Positions 39,241 to 48,564 are shown, counted from the first letter of the stretch. The stretch: DNA of 55,229 bases from Candidatus Falkowbacteria bacterium UBA2355 (GCA_002344425.1 DDTV01000014.1:444-55672), one strand, 5' to 3'. The notes: generated by a model not told the origin, from the sequence alone. Numbers and translations are program-made.

Positions 39241-40497
39241 ATGACTATCGGTAATTCAATCAAAAGTTCTCTTAAGTTGATGCGCGCCAATAAAATGCGC
39301 ACCAGCTTGACTTTGCTCGGATTGGTTATCGGAATCATGACCGTCATAATAGTTTTTTCAGCCGGTGAGGGCGTTAAAGGACTTTTGTTCAGCCAGCTTG
39401 AATCTTTTGGAACCGATACGATTAATACCGAAATCAAAGTTCCCAACAGTCAAACCGGTGCGGCCTCCGACAGTAAATCAAGCACCGCCATAGTCGGCGG
39501 CGTTCAAATTACAACTTTGACCCTGGAAGATATGCAGGCGGTCAACCGATTGCCTAATATTCAAACCAGTTATGGAGCCGTCTTGAGCCAAGAAGCTGTC
39601 TCCTACGGCAGTGAATTGCGCAAGGCCTTTGTTTACGGTTTAAGCAGTACTTATCTTGATATTGATACTTCAACTTTGAGCGAAGGCAGATTCTTTTCCG
39701 AAGCCGAAGACCGTTCTTTGGCGCCGGTGGTGGTTTTGGGTTGGGGTATCAAAGATAAATTATTCGGCGACTCTGACGCGATAGGTAAAACCATCCGTTT
39801 TCGTGGCAACTCGTTTACGGTTATCGGCGTTATGGCCGAACGAGGCAGCGTTATGTTTATGAATTTCGATGATTTTCTGTATATGCCGATTAGGACATTG
39901 CAAAAGAAGGTTATGGGAATTGATCATATTTCATATTTCATTTCCAAGATGAGAAATCCTGATTCGCCGGAGTCGACTGTTGAGGAAATCGAAGATGTAT
40001 TGCGGCGTCGCCATAATATTTCCGATCCGACGCGGGATGATTTCAGCGTAACCGCCATGGCGGAAGCAATTGATATTTTAAATACTGTTACCAGCGCAAT
40101 GACCTTCCTTCTTCTAGCTATTGTTGCTATTTCTTTGGTGGTCGGAGGCGTCGGCATTATGAACGTTATGTATGTTGCCGTTACCGAACGAACTATGGAA
40201 ATCGGATTGCGCAAAGCAGTCGGCGCCAGCTCTTCTAATATCTTGCGCCAGTTTTTAATTGAAGCGATTCTGCTTACCTTGGTTGGGGGATTTATCGGTT
40301 GTTTGCTCGGAACCGGTTTTGCATTCTTAATCAGTTTGATTGCCAAAGCAATGGGGCTGAGCTGGGTTTTTTCCGTTCCGCTTAAGGCCTATATAGTAGC
40401 CCTATCATTCAGCGCATTTTTTGGAATTGTCTTCGGAGTTACGCCGGCGCGCGCCGCGGCCAAACTTGATCCGATTGAAGCCTTGCGAACCGAATAA
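39241..40497 (+). CDS. MacB-like ABC permease 2 (tandem paralogue)
   Basis: 418 aa, the same length and layout as the gene before it: 'KMRTSLTLLGLVIGIMTVII', an extracytoplasmic domain with 'VVVLGWGIKDKLFGDSDAIG', the FtsX block 'VGGVGIMNVMYVAVTERTME' with 'IGLRKAVGASSSNILRQFLI', and the end 'LDPIEALRTE'. The two copies clearly derive from duplication but have diverged, especially in the external domain. No Shine-Dalgarno. It ends the exporter operon; the next gene has its own -10 box. Confidence 0.92.
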   Translation: MTIGNSIKSSLKLMRANKMRTSLTLLGLVIGIMTVIIVFSAGEGVKGLLFSQLESFGTDTINTEIKVPNSQTGAASDSKSSTAIVGGVQITTLTLEDMQAVNRLPNIQTSYGAVLSQEAVSYGSELRKAFVYGLSSTYLDIDTSTLSEGRFFSEAEDRSLAPVVVLGWGIKDKLFGDSDAIGKTIRFRGNSFTVIGVMAERGSVMFMNFDDFLYMPIRTLQKKVMGIDHISYFISKMRNPDSPESTVEEIEDVLRRRHNISDPTRDDFSVTAMAEAIDILNTVTSAMTFLLLAIVAISLVVGGVGIMNVMYVAVTERTMEIGLRKAVGASSSNILRQFLIEAILLTLVGGFIGCLLGTGFAFLISLIAKAMGLSWVFSVPLKAYIVALSFSAFFGIVFGVTPARAAAKLDPIEALRTE

Positions 40498-40512
40498 AAA
40501 AGCCTTAAAACA

Positions 40513-40521
40513 TGGTACAAT
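40513..40521 (+). promoter_or_regulatory. extended -10 promoter of the DUF4012 gene
   Basis: TGG followed by TACAAT (40516-40521), about 13 nt before the expected leader end and 20 bases upstream of the ATG. No clear -35. Confidence 0.45.
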
Positions 40522-40540
40522 ATAGATTAGAAATTCACTT

Positions 40541-42451
40541 ATGGTTTTAAGAGTCATAATCAAATGCCTTTGGGGCTTATTTATCGCCGGCGTCGCCGTT
40601 TTGGCGATTGTTTTGATGTTGATCGGTTTTAATTTAAAACATGTCGCCGCTGTTTATTCCAACGTTATGAGCGGCAAAAATTCGCTTGAACAATCCTTGC
40701 ATCTGGCTCAGTCGGCTGACTTTGCCGGCGCCAACCGTTCAGCTGATGAAGCGGTTCAAAGTTTTACAACCGCTGTTAAGGCAGTGGAAAGCATTCGTCT
40801 CGGTCCTATTGCTTATATTAAAATATTCGCCGCCTATAAAACCGATGCGCGCCATTTGGTTTCGGCCGGCAAATCTTTATCTGAGGCAATGGATGCGGCG
40901 ACGAGCTACGGCAGCGGCTTGGGCGACATTATTGCCGCTAAGGGCGGTACGACTTTTTCCAAACTGCCAATAGAGGAACGGCGCCGGATTTTAGAAACCG
41001 TTTATACAGCCGATGCTTCCTTGTATGAAGTTAAAGAAAAGTTGACTGTCAGCTTGGCGGAGATAGAAGCCATTTCATCATTTAAATGGTTCGGCCCTTT
41101 GAGCGCTCGTTTGGAAGAGTTAAAAGATAAACTTGGCGAAGGCCAGCGCACGCTTGAAGAAGCTTCGCCTTTGACTCGGCTTTTACCGGCCATGCTCGGA
41201 TATCCGAAAACGTCGCGTTATCTTATGATTTTGCAAAATTCTGACGAGCTTCGACCGACCGGAGGCTTTATCGGCACTTACGGCATTATCCAAACCAAGG
41301 ACGGCGATTTTGAGCGGTTTGAAACGCATGATATTTACCATCTTGATATGCCGGTTAAAGATAAGATCTCGATTGTTCCGCCCGCGCCCCTAAAACAGTA
41401 TTTGGGAGTTGATAAATGGTATATGCGCGATGCCAACTGGTCGCCGGATTATCCGACCGCCGCTCAGGAAATATTGCGTTTTTACAAAATGGAAAATGCG
41501 GCCTTGCCCAAACCTGATCCAATAAATGATTTTGACGGCGTTATAGCCATTACACCCGAACTGATTACCGACTTAATGCAATTGACCGGTCCGATTACGG
41601 TTGAAGGCGAAACCTATACGCCGCAAAATTTCGTTGACCTCTTGCAATATAAAGTCGAGCGCGGTTATGTCCAGCTCGGAGTTTCTTCATGGCAGCGCAA
41701 AGAAGTGGTTGGAGAAATAGCCAAGTTGATTAAGGAACGCTTACTTGATTTGCCGCTTGGACGTTGGCCAGAAATGATTAATTTGATTTCGAACAATGTT
41801 GCCAGAAAAAATATTTTATTGTATTCAAACGACCAAGCATTGCAGACCTTGATTAAAGAACAAGGTTGGTCAGGCGAGGTTCGCCATGATTGGGGAGATT
41901 ATTTAATGGTGGTTGATGCGAACATGGCCGCGCTAAAAACCGACGCGGTAATGGATCGTCAAATAGAATATTCCTTGGAAGAGGGGAATGATAATTTGAA
42001 AGCCAGACTGGTAGTGCGATATTCACATAACGGCGGTTTTGATTGGAAGACGACTCGCTATCGTACTTACACGCGAGTTTACGTTCCGGCGGGAAGTCGA
42101 TTAATAAACGCCAGCGGATTTTCCCAAGGCGAGGTCGCAGTTGCTCAGGAATTGGGCAAGACTTATTTTGGCGCTTTTTTGTCGGTTGAACCGGGGCAAA
42201 TCGGTCAATTGGTTTTTGAGTATGAGCTACCATCGGAAATTTTGTCGAATATGCGAAAATTCAATAATTACCGCCTAACCATTCAAAAACAGCCCGGAAA
42301 ACACCTTAGCCGCTTGGCCGTTGACTTGGCCTTCAAAAATAAGATAAAATCCTATAGTCCAGCTAATTTCTACTCGACCGCTTCCGAAGCTTCTCGGTTA
42401 AGAGCTAATGGCGATTTAACGATAGACAGAAGCTTTTTCATCAATTTTTAA
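40541..42451 (+). CDS. DUF4012 membrane-anchored protein
   Basis: 636 aa. A membrane segment at about residues 5-30, a helical region (about 40-215), then the DUF4012 core beginning 'YLMILQNSDELRPTGGFIGT' and continuing with 'FDGVIAITPELITDLMQLTG' and 'GPITVEGETYTPQNF'. The domain is extracytoplasmic. DUF4012 is widespread in CPR and actinobacteria, often near glycan genes. Its core recalls LytR-CpsA-Psr proteins, which attach polymers to murein, but that similarity is my impression, not an established assignment. It is followed 2 bases later by mreB, so a wall-related role is plausible. Confidence 0.85.
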   Translation: MVLRVIIKCLWGLFIAGVAVLAIVLMLIGFNLKHVAAVYSNVMSGKNSLEQSLHLAQSADFAGANRSADEAVQSFTTAVKAVESIRLGPIAYIKIFAAYKTDARHLVSAGKSLSEAMDAATSYGSGLGDIIAAKGGTTFSKLPIEERRRILETVYTADASLYEVKEKLTVSLAEIEAISSFKWFGPLSARLEELKDKLGEGQRTLEEASPLTRLLPAMLGYPKTSRYLMILQNSDELRPTGGFIGTYGIIQTKDGDFERFETHDIYHLDMPVKDKISIVPPAPLKQYLGVDKWYMRDANWSPDYPTAAQEILRFYKMENAALPKPDPINDFDGVIAITPELITDLMQLTGPITVEGETYTPQNFVDLLQYKVERGYVQLGVSSWQRKEVVGEIAKLIKERLLDLPLGRWPEMINLISNNVARKNILLYSNDQALQTLIKEQGWSGEVRHDWGDYLMVVDANMAALKTDAVMDRQIEYSLEEGNDNLKARLVVRYSHNGGFDWKTTRYRTYTRVYVPAGSRLINASGFSQGEVAVAQELGKTYFGAFLSVEPGQIGQLVFEYELPSEILSNMRKFNNYRLTIQKQPGKHLSRLAVDLAFKNKIKSYSPANFYSTASEASRLRANGDLTIDRSFFINF

Positions 42452-42453
42452 CT

Positions 42454-43461
42454 ATGTTTATTAAGCGGATCGGCATCGATCTCGGCACAACTTATACCCT
42501 AGTCCATGTCCCGCGTCGCGGGATTGTTATTAACGAGCCTTCGGTGGTCGCAATTTCAATGAGCGACAAAAAGATTTTGGCAGTCGGCAACGAAGCCAAA
42601 GACATGCTTGGCCGCACACCGGGCAATATTGTCGCCATCAAACCTTTGAAAGACGGAGTCATCGCCGACTATCATACAACCGAAGCAATGTTGCGTTATT
42701 TCATTAACAAAGCATTGTCGGGTGTCCGTCTTTTTCGTCCCGAAGTTATGGTCGCCGTTCCGGCCGGCATTACATCAACCGAACGACGCGCCGTTATCGA
42801 CGCGACGATTGCGGCCGGCGCTAAAGCCGCCTACATTATCAAAGAACCGATTGCCGCGGCTATCGGCGCGGATATTCCTATTGGATCTCCTTCCGGACAT
42901 ATGATTGTCGACATCGGCGGAGGAACTGCGGAAATGGCCGTTATATCTTTGGGCGGCGTTGTAACTTCGACTTCGGTTCGGGTCGGCGGAACCAAGTTTG
43001 ATTCCTCGATTATCGATTACATAAGACGTAAATATAACTTAGTTATCGGGGAAAGAACCGCTGAAGAAGTTAAAATCGGCATCGGGTCCGCGCTCTATCT
43101 TGAAGATAAATTGACAATGGAAATCCGCGGCCGCGACATTATCACGGGTTTGCCTAGGAACATCATTGTTTCCTCGGACGATGTAACGGAAGCGATTCAA
43201 AACGAGTTAGAAGCTATTATAGCCGCGGCTAAAAATGTTCTGCGCGAGACGCCACCTGAATTAGCTTCCGATATTATGGACAAGGGAATGGTTTTGTCCG
43301 GCGGTTCATCGCTTTTACGCAACCTTGATCAGTTGCTTTATCGAACGACCGATGTGCCGGCCTATGTTGCTGATGATGCTCTGCTTTGCGTAGCCAAAGG
43401 CACCGGCATTGCTTTGGAAAACCTAGATTCCTACAAACGCAGTATTTTTGCCACTAAATAG
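42454..43461 (+). CDS. mreB: rod-shape determining protein MreB
   Basis: 335 aa, full length. Actin-fold motifs: phosphate 1 'IGIDLGTTYTLVHVPRRGI', 'NEPSVVAIS', 'PEVMVAVPAGITSTERRAVI', phosphate 2 'VDIGGGTAEMAVISLGGV', and adenosine motif 'MVLSGGSSLLRNL'. MreB filaments guide side-wall synthesis in rod-shaped bacteria. There is no mreC, mreD or rodA next to it; it is embedded instead between DUF4012 and the large glycosyltransferase-protease gene, whose ATG lies 2 bases after the mreB stop. Confidence 0.95.
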   Translation: MFIKRIGIDLGTTYTLVHVPRRGIVINEPSVVAISMSDKKILAVGNEAKDMLGRTPGNIVAIKPLKDGVIADYHTTEAMLRYFINKALSGVRLFRPEVMVAVPAGITSTERRAVIDATIAAGAKAAYIIKEPIAAAIGADIPIGSPSGHMIVDIGGGTAEMAVISLGGVVTSTSVRVGGTKFDSSIIDYIRRKYNLVIGERTAEEVKIGIGSALYLEDKLTMEIRGRDIITGLPRNIIVSSDDVTEAIQNELEAIIAAAKNVLRETPPELASDIMDKGMVLSGGSSLLRNLDQLLYRTTDVPAYVADDALLCVAKGTGIALENLDSYKRSIFATK

Positions 43462-43462
43462 T

Positions 43463-46400
43463 ATGATTATCGGCATTGACGCCAGCCGAGCCAACCGCTC
43501 GCATAAGAGCGGAACAGAATGGTATTCCTATTATGTAATTTTCGCTTTGGCTGAGCTGGATAAAGAAAATGAATATATCTTATATACCGATACGCCATTG
43601 GTCGGGGATTTGGCAACCTTGGTATCTGAACATAAAAATTTCAGAGCTAAAATATTGGGTTGGCCATGGAAATTTTTTTGGACCCAAGGCAGGCTATCTT
43701 TGGAAATGTTATTTAAAGCGCCCGACGTATTATTTGTTCCGGCGCATGCCTTGCCGATTATTCATCCCAAGAAGTCAATTGTTACGATTCACGATATAGG
43801 TTTTCGCCGAGATGCCAAACTTTATGAACGATCCAGTATCGGAGCGGAAAGCTCGACCCGTTTAAGTATAGTAAATGCTTTGGCGCGTTTTATAACATTC
43901 GGTAAATACGGAGCTAATACCTTTGATTATCTTGATTGGTCGACGCGTTATTCGGTCCGACATGCTCGCAAAATCATCGCTATCTCAGATTTTACAAAAA
44001 AAGAATTGATTGATGCTTATGGCGCCGAGGCTGACAAAATAGTTGTCGTCCATAATGGTTACAATGATAAATTGTATAAAGATTTGGCCGCTGATCCGGC
44101 CGGGGAAGCCGTACTTTCGCTTTATGGAATAAGACCGCCGTATCTTTTTTATGTCGGACGACTCGAGAAGAAAAAAAACATAGCCGCTTTAATAGAAGCT
44201 TTTCATTTTCTTAAAAACCGAAGACCTGATTTGCCGCATAAATTATACTTGGTCGGCGACGCTAGTTTCGGCTTTGATGACATTAAGTATTCAATTCACG
44301 GTTTTGGTTTGGAAAACGACATTTTTACCACCGGTTGGATTGCGGAAAAAGATTTGCCGCATATTTTTGCGCGTGCCGAGGCCTTTGTTTTCCCTTCCAA
44401 CTATGAAGGTTTTGGCATTCCTCTTCTGCAAGCAATGGCGACGAAGACGCCGATTGCCGCTTCACAAGCCGCTTCGATTCCGGAAATCGCAGAAGATGCC
44501 GCTGTTTTTTTCAACCCCTCTAATCCCGATGATATGGCCAATGCCATGATTTCCGTTTTAGACGATAAGGAATTGCGCCGACGCCTGGTCAAGGCCGGGG
44601 AAGAGCGCGTTAAACAGTTCAGTTGGAAAAAATGCGCCGAAGGAATTTTGCAAACCATAAAAATATTATCGCTTGTCATAACTATCGCTTCTTTGGCCTT
44701 GCCATTTAATTTTTCTTCGGCTCAAAGCGAAGCCGCAATCAGACCGGATTCAATCATTGTTAAATTCAAAAATGAAGCCGCACCGCGTGAAGTCGCCGTG
44801 CCGAAGAATAAATCCGCCCGAGAATTAATTTCTTATTACTCCAAGCAGAAGAACGTTGATTACGCCGAGCCGAATTATATAGTCAGCGCCGCTTTTACTC
44901 CTTCGGATACGTATTTTTCCAACCAATGGTATTTACAGCGCATTAAGGCTACTGCGGCTTGGGACTTTAGCCAGGCCGGTTCAACGATTATAATCGCCGT
45001 GATTGATTCGGGCGTTCAAGTTTATCACCCTGATTTACGCCCCAATATGTGGATGAATCCAGGGGAAATCCCCGGCAACAGCCGAGATGACGATCGCAAT
45101 GGTTTTGTGGATGATGTTTACGGCTGGGATTTCGTCAACGGTTTTGCCGATCCATCGCCTAAGTTCAAGCTCGGCTTTACCGAAGGCGGCGTTATTCACG
45201 GTACTGTTATTGCCGGAATTGCCGCGGCGGCCGGCAACAATCGAGAAGGAGTTACCGGAGTCAGCTGGCATTCCAAAATCATGGCCATCAAAGCCTTGGA
45301 TGATAAAGGCAACGGTGATATCGCAACGGTTATCAAATCAATCGATTATGCAGTTGCCAGAGGTGCCAATATTATTAATTTGAGCTTTGTAGGTTTCGGT
45401 TACAGCCGAGGATTGGAAGACGCTATCAAACGCGCTAAGCAAGCGGGCGTTATCGTTGTTGCGCCGGCCGGCAATGAAGCTGCCGTGACTCAAGGTTTGA
45501 ATCTTAACGAGCGCCCGGTTTATCCGGCCTGCTACCGCGATGCTCAAGGAAAAAAATTAGTCGTTGGCGTTGCGGCAACCGACGGTATTGATCAAAAAGC
45601 TCCTTTTTCCGGCTATGGAAATAAATGCATTGATATTGCGGCGCCCGGAGTAAGTTTTTACACCACCAGCGTTTACGCGCCGGACAAATCAACTGAAGGA
45701 CGTTTCTTTAACCAATATTATGAGGGCTATTGGTCCGGCACTTCAATGGCGGTACCGGTTATTAGCGGGACCTTGGCTTTGATTATGGGAGCCAATCCCG
45801 GTTTAGCTCCGGAAAAAGCTTTGGAAATACTTTTGCGCACCAGCGACAATATTAATGAACTTAATCCCGCTTATGCCAATCAACTGGGAAGCGGCCGAGT
45901 TAATACCGCGCAAGCCGTAATGGAAACTGTTTTGCAATTGAAAAAACAGCGCGCTCATTTCGGTTTTGCTCGCGGCAACGGTCCGGCTTTAATTACTTTA
46001 ACTGACAATAGCGGCGTTAAGGAAAAAGAATTTTTGGCTTACCGAGAAACTTATACCGGCGGCGTCAATATGGCGGCAGGGGATTTTGACAATGACGGGA
46101 ATGATGAAATTGTCGTAGCTCCGGCCAAGGGTTTGGAAGCTGACATTAAAATATTCAATTCGCAAGGTTTGACCTTGTCTCATTTCTTGGCCTATCCCTA
46201 TAGTTATAAGGGAGGAGTCAGTGTCGCGGTGGCAGATTTAGATAATGACGGCAGAGTTGAAATAATTACCGCGCCAAATGCCGGCTATGAACCATTGGTA
46301 AAAGTTTTCAATAAAGACGGAAAATTATTGCGTTCTTTTTTGGCATATCCGGCTTCATTCAAGGGCGGAATTTCAATCACGGTCGGCGATGTACGCGCCG

Positions 46401-46867
46401 AGAACGGCAAAGAAATCATAACTGCACCTGGCAGAGGCGGCATTCCCCAAGTAAAAGTTTTTTCTTCGCAGGGACAACTTTTGAACCATTTTTTGGCGGC
46501 ACCGAGAAACGATACGCGCGGGTTGCGTTTATCGAGCGGCGATCTTGACGGTAATCCAAGACGCCGGCAAGCCGAACTTTTGGTCAGTCGCATGAGCGGA
46601 CCATCTTTTGTAACGGCCTATGATTTCCGCGGGGGACGCCGTTATCAGCTGTCTGCCTACTCAAGCTCTTTTAATGGAGATGTTAAGGTTTTGACGGCCG
46701 ATTTGAACAGAGACGGATTTACCGATATTATTACAGTGCCGGTAAACGGAGGCGGTCCGCACGTTCGGATTTTCAATTACCGAGGCGGAATCATTTCATC
46801 CTTTTACGCTTATGAACCGGAGTCTAGCGCCGGTCTGTCGGCAACAGTCTTTTTAACTAATAATTAA
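43463..46867 (+). CDS. GT4 glycosyltransferase - subtilisin-like (S8) protease - FG-GAP fusion
   Basis: 1134 aa in one open frame from the ATG at 43463. Residues 1-395: GT4 enzyme ('FYVGRLEKKKNIAALIEAF', 'FPSNYEGFGIPLLQAMATKT'). Residues about 398-422: hydrophobic segment ending 'NFSSAQSEA', like a signal peptide. Residues about 428-490: I9-like propeptide. Residues about 495-790: S8 protease with Asp515 ('VIDSG'), His579 ('IHGTVIAG'), Asn671 and Ser761 ('SGTSMAVP'), all intact. Residues about 810-1134: FG-GAP repeats ('GGVNMAAGDFDNDG', 'GGGPHVRIF'). The protease must be outside and the GT4 inside, so the hydrophobic segment would be a transmembrane helix. An in-frame TTG at 44648 could start a separate secreted protease. 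Confidence 0.88.
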   Translation: MIIGIDASRANRSHKSGTEWYSYYVIFALAELDKENEYILYTDTPLVGDLATLVSEHKNFRAKILGWPWKFFWTQGRLSLEMLFKAPDVLFVPAHALPIIHPKKSIVTIHDIGFRRDAKLYERSSIGAESSTRLSIVNALARFITFGKYGANTFDYLDWSTRYSVRHARKIIAISDFTKKELIDAYGAEADKIVVVHNGYNDKLYKDLAADPAGEAVLSLYGIRPPYLFYVGRLEKKKNIAALIEAFHFLKNRRPDLPHKLYLVGDASFGFDDIKYSIHGFGLENDIFTTGWIAEKDLPHIFARAEAFVFPSNYEGFGIPLLQAMATKTPIAASQAASIPEIAEDAAVFFNPSNPDDMANAMISVLDDKELRRRLVKAGEERVKQFSWKKCAEGILQTIKILSLVITIASLALPFNFSSAQSEAAIRPDSIIVKFKNEAAPREVAVPKNKSARELISYYSKQKNVDYAEPNYIVSAAFTPSDTYFSNQWYLQRIKATAAWDFSQAGSTIIIAVIDSGVQVYHPDLRPNMWMNPGEIPGNSRDDDRNGFVDDVYGWDFVNGFADPSPKFKLGFTEGGVIHGTVIAGIAAAAGNNREGVTGVSWHSKIMAIKALDDKGNGDIATVIKSIDYAVARGANIINLSFVGFGYSRGLEDAIKRAKQAGVIVVAPAGNEAAVTQGLNLNERPVYPACYRDAQGKKLVVGVAATDGIDQKAPFSGYGNKCIDIAAPGVSFYTTSVYAPDKSTEGRFFNQYYEGYWSGTSMAVPVISGTLALIMGANPGLAPEKALEILLRTSDNINELNPAYANQLGSGRVNTAQAVMETVLQLKKQRAHFGFARGNGPALITLTDNSGVKEKEFLAYRETYTGGVNMAAGDFDNDGNDEIVVAPAKGLEADIKIFNSQGLTLSHFLAYPYSYKGGVSVAVADLDNDGRVEIITAPNAGYEPLVKVFNKDGKLLRSFLAYPASFKGGISITVGDVRAENGKEIITAPGRGGIPQVKVFSSQGQLLNHFLAAPRNDTRGLRLSSGDLDGNPRRRQAELLVSRMSGPSFVTAYDFRGGRRYQLSAYSSSFNGDVKVLTADLNRDGFTDIITVPVNGGGPHVRIFNYRGGIISSFYAYEPESSAGLSATVFLTNN
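44648..44650 (+). promoter_or_regulatory. possible internal TTG start of the secreted protease half
   Basis: From this TTG the product would begin MQTIKILSLVITIASL and continue to 'SSAQ', a normal signal peptide directly followed by the S8 propeptide. No ribosome-binding site is evident, as for most host genes here. Confidence 0.4.
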
Positions 46868-46874
46868 GCATATT

Positions 46875-47894
46875 ATGAAACGAGCAATCTTCGACAAGAA
46901 AAACGTTTTAGTAATCGGCGGGGCGGGATTTTTGGGCTCGCATCTTTGCGATGAATTGATTAAATCGTCAAAGGTTATTTGTATAGATGATTTTTCTTCG
47001 GGCGATGAAAAAAATATCGACCATTTGTTGTCGCATCCTGATTTTCATTTCATTAAGCATGACATGAGCGATGCAATTGATTTGGAAAGTTTTCCGGAGC
47101 TAGAGGGTTTTAAAATTGAATTTCAGGGGATTCAGGAAATTTATAACTTGGCCTGCCCGACTGCACCGATTCATTTTGAAAAAAACCGCATATCCAATTT
47201 ATTATCCAATTCTTACGCTGTAAAGAACGCACTTGATTTGGCTGTTAAATATCAGTCGAAGATTATGCACTTTTCTTCTTCGGTGGTTTACGGTTCACGT
47301 GATTCTCATAATCGCTTGGTCAAGGAAGACAATGTCGGAACGGTTGATATGTTGTCTGATCGTTGTTCTTATGACGAAGGCAAGCGTTTTGCCGAAAGCA
47401 TGGTCAAAACCTATAAGGATGTTTATGGCATTGATGCGAAAATCATTCGCTTGTTCCGAGCCTATGGTCCGCGCATGCCGCTTGATCAAGGACATATGCT
47501 ACCGGACTTTATTTCCAATGCGCTTGATAATGAAGACTTGGTAATCTACGGCGATGCTTCTTTCTCTTCCTCCTTCTGCTACATCAGCGATTGTTTGGAC
47601 GCCATCTTTAAATTTATGCAGTCGGATTTGTTCGGTCCGATTAATATCGGCTCGGATCAAGACGTTAATGTGACTGATTTGGCCAACATGGTCATCAAAA
47701 TGATCGGCTCAAAGTCAAAAGTCGTTTATGCTCCGCCGATATTGTTTATGACGCCTTTAAAATTGCCTGACACTAGCCAGGCTCGGGATTTGCTGGGCTG
47801 GATGCCTTTGGTCAGTTTAGAAGCCGGCTTAGAAAAAACAATCGCGGATTTGCGCGCGAACAAGGGGATTAGACGAATTGGTCACAGCACCTAA
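46875..47894 (+). CDS. extended SDR, UDP-glucuronate decarboxylase (UXS)-like epimerase
   Basis: 339 aa. NAD-binding 'VIGGAGFLGSHLCDELI' near the N-terminus, 'YNLACPTAPIHFEKN', catalytic Ser in 'HFSSSVVYG' and YxxxK in 'CSYDEGKRFAE', then 'FRAYGPRMPLDQGHMLPDF' and 'SSSFCYISDCLDAIF'. 'NLACP..PIH', 'YDEGKR' and 'YGPRM' together point to UDP-xylose synthase, which turns UDP-glucuronate into UDP-xylose with NAD. dTDP-glucose dehydratase-type relatives are the alternative. It lies at the head of a run of glycosyltransferases that could use the sugar. Confidence 0.82.
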   Translation: MKRAIFDKKNVLVIGGAGFLGSHLCDELIKSSKVICIDDFSSGDEKNIDHLLSHPDFHFIKHDMSDAIDLESFPELEGFKIEFQGIQEIYNLACPTAPIHFEKNRISNLLSNSYAVKNALDLAVKYQSKIMHFSSSVVYGSRDSHNRLVKEDNVGTVDMLSDRCSYDEGKRFAESMVKTYKDVYGIDAKIIRLFRAYGPRMPLDQGHMLPDFISNALDNEDLVIYGDASFSSSFCYISDCLDAIFKFMQSDLFGPINIGSDQDVNVTDLANMVIKMIGSKSKVVYAPPILFMTPLKLPDTSQARDLLGWMPLVSLEAGLEKTIADLRANKGIRRIGHST

Positions 47895-47897
47895 ATT

Positions 47898-48560
47898 ATG
47901 AAGGTAATCTCAGTCATACCTTCATGGAACTGTTCGGCGACATTGGCCGAGGTTGTTAAAGAGGTTAAAGACAAGGTTGATTCCATTGTTTTGGTGGACG
48001 ACGGTTCGACCGATCAAACCCGCGAGATTGCCAAACTTTTAACCGTAGATTATTTGCGACATCCGATTAATCGGGGACAGGGCGCGGCTTTAAAAACCGG
48101 CACCATTTACGCCCTGAGTCAGGACGCTGACGTGATTGTCCATTTTGATGCCGACGGACAATTCAGGGCCGAAGATATACCGGCCTTGGTAAATCCGATT
48201 ATCAAGGGCGAAGCTGAAATTGTTTTTGGCTCTCGTTTCCTTGATGATACAACTAAAATGCCGGCCTTTAAGAAAAAGGTTATTATGCCCTTGGCTCATT
48301 TTATAAACCGAGTTTTTTTCAATATCAAGATGAGTGATCCGCAAAGCGGTTTCAGAGCCTTTAGCCGCCGCGCCGCCAAACAGCTTGATTGGCAGCAGGA
48401 CAGAATGGCCCATTGCTCTGAAATTCTTGTAGCCGCTCACGCCAGCAAACTGCCCATTGTCGAAGTCCCGATTACGGTTTTGTATCCGGATTTCGGACAA
48501 AAACTCGGCGGCGGTTTCAAAATTTTATACGATATGTTTATCGCTAAATTGAATTCTTAA
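47898..48560 (+). CDS. GT2 glycosyltransferase, polyprenyl-phosphate sugar synthase-like
   Basis: 220 aa. 'KVISVIPSWNCSATLAEVV', 'SIVLVDDGSTDQTREIA', 'NRGQGAALKTGTIYALSQ', metal-binding 'VHFDADGQFRAEDIPAL' and 'FGSRFLDDTTKMP' match DPM1/GtrB-type GT2 enzymes. These make polyprenyl-phosphate-linked mannose or glucose for GT-C enzymes outside the membrane. It has no C-terminal membrane helices. The DUF2304 membrane protein that usually accompanies such GT2s follows after 4 bases. Two multi-membrane GT-C-like genes at 51116 and 53703 could be the users of the lipid-linked sugar. Confidence 0.85.
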   Translation: MKVISVIPSWNCSATLAEVVKEVKDKVDSIVLVDDGSTDQTREIAKLLTVDYLRHPINRGQGAALKTGTIYALSQDADVIVHFDADGQFRAEDIPALVNPIIKGEAEIVFGSRFLDDTTKMPAFKKKVIMPLAHFINRVFFNIKMSDPQSGFRAFSRRAAKQLDWQQDRMAHCSEILVAAHASKLPIVEVPITVLYPDFGQKLGGGFKILYDMFIAKLNS

Positions 48561-48564
48561 TAAT

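Noticed and set aside
43448..43462. TTG extension of the GT4-S8 fusion into mreB
   Set aside because: The ATG at 43463 starts a normal GT4 N-terminus right after the mreB stop; the five extra residues have no family support.
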